Positions 10,516 to 21,300 of a stretch of DNA of 64,000 nt are shown piece by piece. Position 1 is the first letter of the stretch. Each line of letters begins with the position of its first letter. A program made the translations under genes and the position numbers. The stretch covers positions 46,296 to 110,295 of the forward strand of contig CAUYUJ010000709.1 of assembly GCA_963575745.1 (NCBI GenBank). Reading direction: 5' to 3'. The DNA comes from Prorocentrum cordatum. Its lineage: Eukaryota; Sar; Dinophyceae; Prorocentrales; Prorocentraceae. The notes under the pieces were generated by a model. It saw only the letters and a list, made by a program, of their open reading frames with translations, did not search any database and was not told the origin of the DNA.

Positions 10516-10913
10516 ACTGGCGCCGGCGGTGAACCGTCAACCTGGTCACCGCCGGGAACCTCGTAGAGCTCCTTCCACGCGAAAGAGTGCTCAGAGTCGA
10601 AAGAGAGAGCTTTTGGAAGCATTTCTCGAAAAAGGGAAAAATTGTTTTTTTCGTGTCGACATGAAGATGGTTCCACCAAGTGTTTTGATAGTAAGATTGC
10701 GCCTACAGAGCTCATATTAAGACAGAGAGGCCCTCATAGTCGTTTACAGGTGCGAAAAATCTGTTTTCTCAAATGAATTGTCAAATATCTTTCAAAAAAA
10801 TGCAAAACCACCCAAAAGTTACTCATTTGTCCTTTCTGGCCGGGTCGGCCAACTAGCTCCACCCCGCGCCGGAATTCCTCTAGCTCATCGATGCCGAAGA
10901 GCTCTACGAGGTA
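10516..10913 (-). mobile_element. HR-A element 7, reference full-length copy
   Basis: This is the clearest HR-A. On the plus strand it starts CTGGCGCCGGCGGTGA, followed by the loop ccgtcaacc, then TCACCGCCGG and CCTCGTAGAGCTC. The body has 'tttgatagtaagattgcgcctac' and 'ctggccgggtcggccaac'. It ends GAGCTCTACGAGGTA. The flanks 'ccggaA' and 'Ttactc' are contiguous in other HR-B tails, so the empty site is A|T. Confidence 0.8.
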
Positions 10914-10963
10914 TTACTCTTAAGCTTCCAGCATTAACTTGCTAAGGGAAGCTCTACGAGTTA
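10914..10963 (-). mobile_element. HR-B element 5, displaced tail
   Basis: 'ttactcttaagcttccagc' to AAGCTCTACGAGTTA: the continuation of HR-B element 5 beyond the inserted HR-A copy. Confidence 0.7.
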
Positions 10964-11366
10964 TACCTCGTAGAGCTCTTCGGCATCGATGAGCTAGAGG
11001 AATTCCGGCGCGGGGTGGAGCTAGTTAGTTGGTCGACCCGGCCAGAAAGGACAAAGTGATAACTTTTGGATGGTTTTGCAATTTTTTGAAAGATATTTGA
11101 CAATTCATTTGGAGAAAGCAGATTTTTCGCACCTGTAAACGACTATAAGGGCCTCTCTGTCTTAGCATGAGCTCTGTAGGCGTACTTTCACTATCAAAAC
11201 ACTTGGAGCAACTAACTTTATGTCGACATGAAAAAAATCATGTTTCCTCTTTTTCGAGAAATGCTTCCAGAAGCCCTCTCTTTTGATGCTGAGAACTCTT
11301 ACGCGTGAAAGGAGCTCTACGAGGTTCCCGGCGGTGACCAGGTTGACGGTTCACCGCCGGCGCCAG
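10964..11366 (+). mobile_element. HR-A element 8, inverted copy
   Basis: Full length but in the opposite direction to every other HR-A here. It starts TACCTCGTAGAGCTC and ends with the hairpin and CGCCAG, followed by T. With HR-A element 7 it forms an imperfect palindrome of about 850 bp with a 50-bp spacer. Confidence 0.75.
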
Positions 11367-11395
11367 TTTGGAAAAGCGACCCAAGTTATCACACT

Positions 11396-11457
11396 TGGTA
11401 ACCCAAAACCCGGAGAGCAAAGAGGGCACACACCAAAAAGCCTTCCTGGCAAGCCCA
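11396..11457 (-). mobile_element. HR-C end fragment
   Basis: 'cttggtaacccaaaacccgg' then 'agagcaaagagggcacac' and 'agccttcctggcaagccca': a short, altered HR-C 3' part. Positions 11,367-11,395 hold a remnant of an HR-A/D body ('aagcgacccaagttatcaca'). Confidence 0.5.
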
Positions 11458-12457
11458 CTGGGCGCCGGCGGTAAACCGTCAACCTTGGTTACCGCCGGGG
11501 GACTCGTAGAGCTTCCTGACAATAACTAATGTGGAAAGAAAAATTGTTAAGAACGAATAATGTTTCAGCCCGAGCGATTTGACCTCGATGCAACAGCCCA
11601 ACGCCCCCGATGCTTCTGCATTGTCTTCTGTACGGGCTCTGAAGCTCCCCTACAGCCCGAGTAACGCGCGAAAACCCCCAATGACAGGCGCACGCGTCCG
11701 ATGTCTCCGAATCGATTCCTGTGATTACCAGCCCTGCAGCCCCTCTACAGCCCAAGTTGAGTGCAGAAAAGGACAGCACCTCTCAGAATGACTCGAACAA
11801 TAGGAATAGTTTTGCGACCTAGCTCGGGCAGCAGACCGAGTTCCGAGCTCTCGATTCGACAGGTGGACGCGCCTGATGTCTTCAGTTCAGAGCTCTGAAT
11901 TCAACAGACAAACGCGACTCATCATTCTGAATCGGGTTCTGTAAGTATCAGCTCTGTAGCTGTTATATAGCTCGAGCTAATTACAGAAAACCGAGAGCGT
12001 CTGTCGAGATGACTCGAATAATACGAATAGGTTTACGGGCCTACCTCGGCTAGCAGACCGAGTTCAGACCTCTGGATTCAACAGACGAACGCGCCTGATC
12101 ATTCTGAATGGAATAGGTGTGCTTACCAGCTCTGTAGCTTACTGCTCGAGTTAGGTAGAAAATACCGACAACGCGTATGAAGGTGACTCGAAACAGCTGA
12201 TTCCGCCAGTGTGCTTTTTGGCAGTAAAAGCTACCCGATCGAGCTGAGATGGAGATGGCGACCGGAAATGAGATCGAATATCACGGGCAATAATACTAGA
12301 GCTCAAACTAATTAAGAAAATCCCAGAACGGAATGTTCAACCGACCAAAAGTCAGCAAAAGGTCCGTCGAGATTTTTCTTGCCAACTAGCTCTCCAGCGA
12401 CCCGGAATTCCTCTTAGGCTTCCAGCAATAACTTGCCAAGGGAAGCTCTACGAGTTA
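11458..12457 (-). mobile_element. HR-B element 6, full length
   Basis: The most complete uninterrupted HR-B of minimal length (1.0 kb). It has hairpin CCGGCGGTAA/TTACCGCCGG, ACTCGTAGAGCTT, about four internal units, the 'gatcgagctgagatggagatggcgacc' block, and a tail ending AAGCTCTACGAGTTA. The two subterminal repeats are exact inverted copies. Confidence 0.7.
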
Positions 12458-12970
12458 CTTGGTAGCGTTCACTTGGTAGCGTCCATCTGTTGTTGTCCAA
12501 AACCCGGATAGCGAAGCCAGAGACGCGCGCGCACGGGTCTCGTTGCGCCAGCGACCTCAGCTGTGCCCCTGGCGCCGCGCGTGTCCTGTAGTCGCCTGAG
12601 AGTGGCCCACACGCTGCGTGCGCATGACCAGGTGCACGTCTTGGACGTGGGCGGAGATGCAAGTTTCTGAAGCGCTGCAAAAGCTGCTTGCAAACGTGCG
12701 CGGTGGCGCTGGAAAGCTCGCCTGGCGCGCTCCTGAAAGGCAGAGGGCCACGCTTTCACGCGTGCCTGCACGCGTGGGCGCTCGCTGCCCGGGAAGCTTC
12801 GCGGGGCCTCTGGGGCACGTTCGCAAGGCCTCTGGAGCACGTTCTACGGGAACGTATTGGAACAGACGCTCCGGGACACGCTGCAGAACCCGAGGGACCA
12901 CGGAAGGGCACGTGGAGCGGTGGGCGGAAGGGTGCGGCGGCGCACGCGCACCTGCCGGCTTCTTCTCTAA
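12458..12970 (-). mobile_element. Long GC-rich HR-C relative with doubled terminus
   Basis: The 3' terminus is present twice in tandem (CTTGGTAGCGTTCA, CTTGGTAGCGTCCA), followed by 'ccaaaacccggatagc', the version found in the two large elements. The remaining GC-rich 450 bp share only short blocks with HR-C (gaaagctcgcctggcg, cacgcgtgcctgcacgcgtg). Short overlapping open frames here have no recognisable motif. Confidence 0.5.
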
Positions 12971-13305
12971 CTGGCGCCGGCGGTGAACCGTCAACCTGGT
13001 CACCGCCGGAAACCTCGTAGAGCTCCTTTCACGCGTAAGAGTGCTCAGAGTCGAAAGAGAGAGCTTCTGGCATTTCTCGAAAAAGGGAACAATTCACTTT
13101 TTTCGTGTCGACATGAAGAAGGTTGCTCCAAGTGTTTTGATAGTAAAAGTGCGCCTACAATGCTCATACTAAGAAAGAGAGGCCCTCATAGTCGTTTACA
13201 GATGCAAAAAATCTGCTTTCTCAAAATGAATTGTCAAATATCTTTCAAAAAATTGCAAAGACACCCAAAAGTTATCACTTTGTTCTTTCTGGCCGGGTCG
13301 ACCAA
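12971..13305 (-). mobile_element. HR-A element 9, tail missing
   Basis: Intact hairpin, CCTCGTAGAGCTC and body to 'ggccgggtcgaccaa'. HR-B element 7 then follows. Confidence 0.65.
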
Positions 13306-14439
13306 CTGGGCGCCGGCGGTAAAACGTCAACCTTTGTTACCGCCGGGGACTCGTAGAGCTTCCTGACAACATATAATGTAGAAAAAAAATTACACAGAAA
13401 AAATAGTTGTCCAGCCTAAGCAATTTCAAACCTCTCGGATGCAACAGCCGAACGCCCCCGATGCTTCTGGATTCTCTTCTGTACGAGCTCTGTAGCTCTC
13501 CTACAGCCCGAGTTACGTGCGAAAATCGACAGCACCTCTCAAGATTACTCGAATATTTCGAATAGTTTGGCAAACCTAGCTCGAGTGTCAGACCGAGTTC
13601 TGACCTCTGCATGCGACAGGTGGACGCGTCTGATGTCTGCGAATCGACTTCTGTGATTACCAGCCCAACAGCCCCCCCTACAGCCCGAGTTAAGTGCAGG
13701 AAACCAACAGCACCTGTCAGGATAACTCGAACAATGGGAATATTTTCGCAGACCTCGGGAAGCAGACAGAGTTCGAAGCTCTGGATTCGAAAGGCGGACG
13801 CGCCTGATGTCTCCGAATCGATTCTAGTGATTACCAGCCATGCAGCTGCCTGCCCTACAGCCCGAGTTGAGTGCAGAGAACCAACAGCATCTCTCAAGAT
13901 AACTCAAACAATACAAATGGTTGTTACGATTCTAGATCGGGCACAAGTTCAGAGCTCTGGAGTCAACAGACAAGGGCCACTGATGATTCTGAAACAGATT
14001 CAGTACGTATCAGCTCTGTACTGTCCTTTAGCTCGACTTAAGTACCGAAAACCCCGAGCGTCTCTCAAGATACTCGAATAATACGAATAGGTTTGCGCAT
14101 CTAGCTCGGCTAGCAGACCGAGTTCAGACCTCTGGGTTCAACAGGCGAACGCGCCTGATTATTCTGAATCGATTAGCTGTGCTGACCAGCTCTGTACCTG
14201 TCCTGAAGCTCGAGTTATCTTGAGAAAACCGTCACCGCGTGAAGCTGACCCGAAACGGGCGATCCCGCCGCAGTGCTTTTTGGCAGTAAAAGGTACCCGA
14301 TCGAGCTGAGATCAAGATGGCGAGCGGGAATAAGATCGAATATCACTAGATAAAATACTAGAGCTCTAACGAATGGTTGAATGTCGAGAACCAACCGACC
14401 AAAAGTCATCAAAATGTCCGTCGAGATTTTTCTTGCCAA
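13306..14439 (-). mobile_element. HR-B element 7, main part
   Basis: Hairpin end (ggtaaaacg...gttaccgccgg), ACTCGTAGAGCTT, units, and a tail to 'cgagatttttcttgccaa'. The rest of the tail, 'ctagctctccagcgcc' to 'tctctacgagtta', lies at 15,530-15,601 after HR-B element 8, which is therefore nested in it. Confidence 0.65.
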
Positions 14440-15529
14440 CTGGGCGCCGGCGGTAAACCGTCAACCTTTGTTACCGCCGGGGGACTCGTAGAGCTTCCAG
14501 ACAGTATACAATGTGGGGAAAAATCCAGAGAACGACAAGTTGTTCAGCACAAGCGATTTCAGACCTCTCAAGATGATTCTAAAAAAAAAAAAAAAAAAAA
14601 AAAAAGTTTGGCCTTTGAATGCGACAGGCGGGCGCGTCTGATTCTGCGAATCGACTCATGTGATTACCAGCCCTGCACCCCCCCTACAGCCCGAGTGAAG
14701 TGCAGAAAACTGACAGTAGGTCTCAGGATGACTCGAATAATACAATAGGTTCGCGAAGCTAGTTCGAGCAGCAGACTGAGTTCCGAGCTCTGGGTTCGAC
14801 AGAAGGACGTGCCTGCTTTCTCCAAATCTTTCTGTGACCACCAGCAATGTAGCCCGCCCTCAGCATAGTTTAGTGCAGAAAACCAAGAGCACTTCTCAAG
14901 ATAACTCGAAGAATACGAATAGTTTCGCGAACCTAGCTCGGGCAGCAGACCGAGTTCAGCGCTCTCGATTCGACAGACCAACACGCCTGATGATTTCCCA
15001 TCGATTTCTGTGACTATGAGCCCTCTAGCTGCCCTACAGCTCGAATTAAGTACAGAAAACCAAGAGCGTCTCTCAAGAAACTCGAATAATACGAATAGGT
15101 TTACGGACCTAGCGCGGCTAGCAGACCGATTCCAGACCTCTGGTGTCAACAGGCGAACGCGCCTGATGATTCTGAATGCGATAGGTGTGCTTACCAGCTC
15201 TGTAGCTGCTCCACAGCTCCAGTTAAGTACAAAATACCGACAACGCGTATCGAGATGACTCGAAATAGCCGATCCCGCCGGAACGCTTTTTGGCAGTAAA
15301 AGGTAGCCGATCGAGCTGAGATCAAGATGGCGAGCGGGAATAAGATCGAATATCACGGGAAAATTTACTAGAGCTCAAGCGAATTGTTGAATTTCGAGAA
15401 CAACATTTTCAACCGACCGAAAGTGAGCAAAAGGTCCGTCGAGATTTTTCTTGCCAACTAGCTCTCCAGCGCCCCGGAATTACTCTTAAGCTTGCGGCAA
15501 TAACTTGCTAAGGGAAGCTCTACGAGTTA
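14440..15529 (-). mobile_element. HR-B element 8, full length, nested
   Basis: Complete from CTGGGCGCC plus hairpin to AAGCTCTACGAGTTA. It carries a pure A run of about 25 at 14,581-14,605 where related copies read 'ctaacaaaaaaacgaacag'. Its flanks 'gccaa' and 'ctagctc' join into the standard HR-B tail. Confidence 0.7.
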
Positions 15530-15622
15530 CTAGCTCTCCAGCGCCCCGGAATTACCCTTAAGCTTCCAGCACTGACTTGCTCAGGGAATCTCTACGAGTT
15601 ATTACTCTTAAGCTTCCAGCAA
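15530..15622 (-). mobile_element. HR-B tail pieces
   Basis: 15,530-15,601 is the displaced tail of HR-B element 7. 15,602-15,622 (ttactcttaagcttccagcaa) is a further partial tail whose parent copy I could not identify. Confidence 0.5.
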
Positions 15623-16293
15623 CTGGACGCCGGCGGTAAACCGTCAACCTTGGTTACCGCCAAGAGACTCGTAGAGCTTCCTAGCTCGACTTCAGTTGAG
15701 AAAACCGAAAGCACCTCCAACATTCCGACTTATAGTGAATATTGCTTGACCTCTGAATGCGACAGACAGCCGCGTCTGATGTCTGCGAATCGACTCCTGC
15801 CATTACCAGCCCTGCAGCCAAAACCGAGAGTTGCTGTCAAGATGACTCGAATAATACGAATAGGTTTGCGGGCCTAGCTCGGCTAACAGACCGAGTTCAG
15901 ACCTCTGGACTCAACAGGCGAACGCGCCTAATCATTCTACATCTACTAGTTGTGCTTACCAGCTCTGTAGCTGTCCTAAAGCTCGAGTTATGTTCAGAAA
16001 ACCGTCAACGCGTATCAAGATGACTTAAAACGGCCGATCCCGCCACAGTGCTTTTCGATGGAAATATTCACCTGATCGAGCTGAGATCAAGATGGCGAGC
16101 GGGAATAAGATCGAATATCACGGGAATAAATACTAGAGCTCTAACGAATGGTTGAATTTCGAGAACGAAATTTTCAACCGACCAAAAGTCTGCAAAAGTT
16201 CCGTCGAGATTTTTCTTGCCAACTAGCTCTCCAGCGCGCCGGAATTACTCTTAGCTTCCAGCAATAACTTGCTAAGGGAAGCTCTACGAGTTA
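15623..16293 (-). mobile_element. HR-B element 9, internally deleted
   Basis: Only 670 bp, with a short leader and about two units. Hairpin right arm altered (GGTTACCGCCAAG). Subterminal ACTCGTAGAGCTT pairs with AAGCTCTACGAGT at 16,279-16,291. A duplicated tail end (gctaaggaaagctctacgagtta) occupies 16,294-16,322. Confidence 0.6.
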
Positions 16294-16322
16294 TGACTCG
16301 CTAAGGAAAGCTCTACGAGTTA

Positions 16323-17540
16323 CTGGGCGCCGGCGGTAAACCGTCAACCTTTCTCACCGCCGGGGGACTCGTAAAGCTTCCTGACAATATATAATTCTCG
16401 AAAAAATGCAGAGAACGAATAGTTTTTCAGCCCAAGCGATGTCAGACCTCTCGATGCAACAACCGAACGCCTCCCGATGCTTCTGGATTGTCTTCTGTAC
16501 GAGCTCTGTAGCTCTCCTACAGCCCCAGTTACGTGCGTCAATCGACAGCATCTCTCAAGATGACTCGAACAAAACGAATAGTTTGGCAAACCCAGCTCGA
16601 GTATCAGACCCAGTTCAGACCTCTGAATGCGACAGGCGGACGCGTCTGATGTGTCCGAATCGATTCCTGTGATTACCAGCCCTGCAGCCACCCTACAGCC
16701 CGAGTTAAGTATAGAAAGCCGACAGCATCTTTCAGGATGACTCGAACAATACGAACAGTTTCGCGGACCGAGTTCGGGCAGAAGACCGAGTTCCGAGCTC
16801 TGGATTCCACAGGCGGACGCGTCTGATGTCTCCAAAATCGATTGCTGTCACCACCAGCACTCTAGCCTCCCTACAGCCCAAGTTCAGTGCAGAAAACCGA
16901 CAGCACCCCTCAAGGTGACTCGAACAATACGAACAGTTTCGCGATTATGGATCGGGCAGCAGACCGAGTTCAGAGCTCTGGATTCAACAGACAAACGCGA
17001 CTGATGACTCTGAATCGGTTTCTGTAAGTATCAGCTCTGTAGCTGTCCTATAGCTCGAGTTAAGTACAGAAAACCGAAAGCGCCTGTCAAGACGACTCCA
17101 ATAATACGAATAGGTTTGCGGACCTAGCTCGGCTAGCAGACCGAGTTCAGACCTCTGGGTTCAACAGACGAACGCGCCTGATCATTCTGCATCGATTAGC
17201 TCTGCTTACCAGCTCTGTAGCTGTCCTGAAGCTCGAGTTATCTCGATAAAACCGACAGCGCGTATCAAGATGACTCGAAACGGCCGATCCCGCCCGTGTG
17301 CTTTTTGGCAGTAAAAGTTACCCGATCGAGCTGATATCAAGATGGTGAGCGGGAATAAGATCAAATACCATGGGAAAACATACTAGAGCTCTAACGAATA
17401 GTCAAATTTGGAGAACAACATTTTCAACCGACCAACAGTCACCAAAAGGTCCGTCGAGAATTTCCTTGCCAACTAGCTCTCCAGCGCGCCGGGATTACTC
17501 CTAGCTTCCAGCAATAACTTGCTAAGGGAAGCTCTACGAG
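16323..17540 (-). mobile_element. HR-B element 10
   Basis: Hairpin CCGGCGGTAA...CTCACCGCCGG, a changed subterminal repeat ACTCGTAAAGCTT, several units, and a tail ending AAGCTCTACGAG without the last TTA. Confidence 0.65.
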
Positions 17541-17555
17541 ACACCCTGCGCCGGA

Positions 17556-17858
17556 CTTGGTAGCGTCCAAAACCCGGAGAGCAGAGAGACTCTTTGGAAA
17601 CGGGGAAGCTCGGGGAAGCTCTGGGAAGCTCGGCAGAGCTCCCTGCGGCGCTGCCGAAGCGCTGCCAGAAACGCTTTCACGCGTGCCTGCACGCGTGCAG
17701 GCACGCGTGGAAGCTTGTGGGAAGCTCTCCCGGACCCGTTGCCGGCTCAAGCAAGTCGCTCCGAGGCCTGTGGAGCGACGGAAAGGAGCTTCTGGCGGGC
17801 ACAACCACCGTCCGGCTTCTAATCTTAAACCCTTTAGCTCTCAGCGAGCTCCCCCGGA
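17556..17858 (-). mobile_element. HR-C element 3
   Basis: It begins (element 3' end) CTTGGTAGCG, CCAAAACCCGG, AGAGC. The body has 'cgctgccgaagcgctgccag', 'gtggaagcttg', 'agctctcccggacccgttgc' and 'ccgtccggcttctaatctt'. The other end, agctctcagcgagctccccc, then runs into an HR-A/D tail piece (attcctcaagctcatcgatgcc) at 17,859-17,891. Confidence 0.6.
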
Positions 17859-17891
17859 ATTCCTCAAGCTCATCGATGCCGATTTCTCTTA

Positions 17892-17920
17892 ATTGGTAGC
17901 GTCCAAAACCCGGAGAGCGA
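17892..17920 (-). mobile_element. HR-C 3'-end fragment
   Basis: 'ttggtagcgtccaaaaccc' then 'ggagagcga': terminal piece directly before HR-A element 10. Confidence 0.5.
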
Positions 17921-18230
17921 CTGGCGCCGGCGGTGAACCGTCAACCTGGTCACCGCCGGGAACCTCGTAGAGCTCATTGCACGCGTAAGAGTGCTCGGAG
18001 TCGAAAGAGAGAGCTTCTGGAAGCATTTCTCGAAAAAGAGAAAAAATCATTTTTTTCGTGTCGACATAAAGATGGTTCCGCCAAGTGTTTTGATAGTAAA
18101 AGTGCGCCTACAAAGCTCATATTAAGACAGAGAGGCCGTCATGGTCGTTTACAGGTGCGAAAAATCTGCTTGCTCAAAATGAATTGTCAAATATCTTTCG
18201 AAAAATTGCAAAACCACCCAAAAGTCATCA
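17921..18230 (-). mobile_element. HR-A element 10, hairpin part
   Basis: Perfect hairpin and body to 'acccaaaagtcatca'. The remaining part lies at 23,996-24,084. The two parts join into 'agtcatca|ctttgtcctttctgg', which matches other HR-A copies. The interruption is HR-C element 5, itself split by the LINE. Confidence 0.75.
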
Positions 18231-18235
18231 CTTGG
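18223..18235. repeat. Target-site duplication of the LINE, 3' side
   Basis: AGTCATCACTTGG, identical to 23,662-23,674. It sits immediately outside the 3' end of the LINE. Confidence 0.85.
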
Positions 18236-18302
18236 GTGTTGGGTGTTGGGGTCGGCTACACAGGGCGCGTGCACCCTAGCCGTGCAGAGTCCCTAGGGCC
18301 CC

Positions 18303-21300
18303 TCACGCCCTCTCAAGGATCTCAGAGATAATCTGCCGAACACCTTGGAGCAGGCGTTCACAAGCTGTGAGCTCGCTATCTGTAACAGTGGCCCCCATAG
18401 GGAGTAAAGAAGCCTCCTGGAAAACACGTCGCCAGTGGTTGTCCCCAAATGAGACCTCCACATAGCAACCTAGAGCAGAGCCTTCAACACTCACGCCACC
18501 GCCCCATCCTCCACGGATACGTTTGATACAATGTCTCTGTTGTCGTAAATATCTGAAGTCAATCCATCTTCCCGTCCTTCCCCTCCTCGCCTCCCAAGTC
18601 AACTCATCCGCAACACAATTGAACTCTCTGTAGATATGCTTCCACGGATCCGTCCCTACAGTGGCACACCTGATGTCGTAATCCTCCGCCAGTTGATTCA
18701 TATCGTTTTGTAGACCGTGCACTCTCCTGCGGTACGAACGATCACGGCATTCCCAGATCCCTCGGGCCCAGTTCACCACACACATACTATCACCAGTCAT
18801 TTCAACCAACAATGAGCTCTCCGAGCCCTCCTGCCAGACAGTTTCGTTGTTATATCCGTGGGCAATCCTACGGGCGAGCCTGTCGGAGTCCTCAGGGGAG
18901 TCCCACGTATCCACAGGGCAAGGAGCACAGGGCGGTTTCCTGAAGATGGGCTCCCATCGAGGCTGTATTTTTGTCATGCACGCAACTACATTCCACCAGT
19001 CCGTCGCATTCCACTTGATGCTGAACCAGCGTAAATTACCACTCGCCGCCAGCATAAGACAATGCCAGCTGTCAGTGCTTGCATGCGCTCTCCCTCCCAT
19101 TCTCCTCGTACCTTCCCTCCTCCTGGCTCCCGTGAACATGGATACAAGTGTGTCCCTCCGTAGTGACCATTCCCCCGCACAGTGTAACATGGCCTGCAGC
19201 GTCTGACGCCAGGCTCGTGCCCCACGCAAGTCCGTGGTGGCGAAGGCCCGATCATGAAACTGGGCCAGCTCCAACGCAAACTCGAAGTTGGCTCGGACCA
19301 CCTTCTCTAGGAGACTGCAGTGGCCAGCCTGCAAGAATAGCTCGTATGACTTCGGTGTGGTCCTGTCCCTGAACTCCTCCCACGTCTCCTCCTCCCTCTT
19401 GTGTAATCCTCGCATACCGTTGAGACACCTCCCCTCCCAGACCTTAATCCTCTCCAGCAGTCGTAGATTGCACGGCCAGCCTATACATCCGTGGTACACC
19501 ACAGACTGCACACGAGCGGCATACCTGCGAAACTTCTCTTTGAGTGAGACCGATCTGGAGCGATAAAACTGGATGTCAGCAAAATAGGCCTTCCTCCCTT
19601 TCTCCAGTCGATGATACAAGCCGTGATATCCCTTGATTTCCGAGCTGAGTTTCACTCCTAGTACCTCCACCTCCTCCTTCCTCGGCATAACGACAGTCGA
19701 GCGCAAGTGCTCTGGGAGATCCTCATCTCCAGAAATCGCACAGATGGCTGGCGAGAGCGGGCAGAGCAGCGGCGGATCGCCGCCTGTGTACGTCTGGCCA
19801 AAAAGTACATACGCCAAAGAGTCCTCCTTCCAGTCCATCCCTGCCCGTCTGAGTGTTACCGTCATCATACCGATCATCTGTTGTAGCTGGAGCTGCGATG
19901 CAGCACAGAGCGTAACATTGTCCGCCCACAAGAAGTGGTGTACAAGAGCACCGTCTGTCCCCTCCCCTTCCAGTCGGACACCGTATCCTAAGGTATCCCA
20001 AGTCTGAATCACAGATCCCCAGATGGCCTCCAAGACAATATTGAAAAGTATGGGTCCCTCCTTACCTCCCGTTCGGACCGATTTGTTGCATCTCACCTCA
20101 TCGCCGCACACGTTCTGAAACTCAAAGGTAGCAATGTTATCCAGCATGGGCTCCACAATGGCTCTGATGAGGCACACAGGGTACTTAAGGTACAGCATGG
20201 CCTTGATGATAGTGTGCAGTGTGACATTATCGAAAGCTTTGTGTATGTCCAAGACTCCCACGTGCATAGACTCCGCCTTCCCCCACACATTTGCATGTCT
20301 AGTAAGATGTGATAGTGGTGCCGTGACGTTAGTAACCTTCTGATCCTTCTCAAATCCGTATGTGCACAACCGTCGGTTCACAGGAAAAGCATCAATAAAC
20401 TGCAACACACATGCCATGTACCATTTACTCATCACACTGATCAGGCAAATCCCTCTGGTGTTAGAGAGTCGTGTAGCATCCCGCATCTTTGGCACAAGTT
20501 GGATACTGAGCTGCCTCCACGTCTCAGGGCTGGAGGCTCCCTGCTCGAAAATCCTCTGGAAAGCACGCCTCACAAACAAGAGGCTCCTCCACGGCAGCTC
20601 ACGAATGACCTCCGCAACGACTCCATCGCTGCCGGGTGCCGTGCCAGGCTTCAAAGACGCACGAGCCTGCATGAGCATGCCCATCGTGATGACTCTTCCC
20701 TCCACCCCACGGTCGTTGTGTCTGAGTTCCTGAAAGGCCTCCAAAGTCCGTTTTTCCTCCTCCGAGTTCGTGTAAGACGCCGTCGCATACCTAGTGATCT
20801 CCGTACTCCACCTAGTCCTGTCCATTGTCAGCACACCCTCACACTCCAGCTCCTTGAGGATACACCGTGAGGTCTTACTGGATCCCCTGTGGTCCTGCAG
20901 GAGTTGGTTCCTCCTATGCTGTCTCCTAAGGGTCTTCCTCCTACGCAGCAGTTGTTCACGAGCATTCCCAAGGGCCCCACGCCTGATGGCAGACTCCACC
21001 TCTATGAGCTCCCTGGGCCTCTGAATAGGTTTGCAGTTGGGGCGCCCCTTAGTGTGGTCCACAAGCTTTGCCGTCTCCAAGAGTACCCGTCCGACCTGCT
21101 GCAGGTCCGTCCCTACCGTGTCCGATGCAAGTCCCTCAATCGACACATCCGCAAGCACACGAAACATGTTCCTCGCCGTGTCATCCGTCGGCTGCCAGCC
21201 AACCATGGACACAGGGCGGGGTGGCAAAGCTGGGCGCCTGATCTCCGTCGTCTTGAGATTTACCCAGACCAGAGCGTGATCACTATAGGCACTGGCTTTT

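Noticed and set aside
12414-13020. Protein gene in the GC-rich block near 12.5-13.0 kb
   Set aside because: Several overlapping frames on both strands, none with motifs. The block is bounded by HR-C type ends.
18236-18260. Telomeric repeat at CCAACACCCAACAC
   Set aside because: Only two units, located exactly at the LINE 3' end inside the target duplication. It is the retrotransposon tail.
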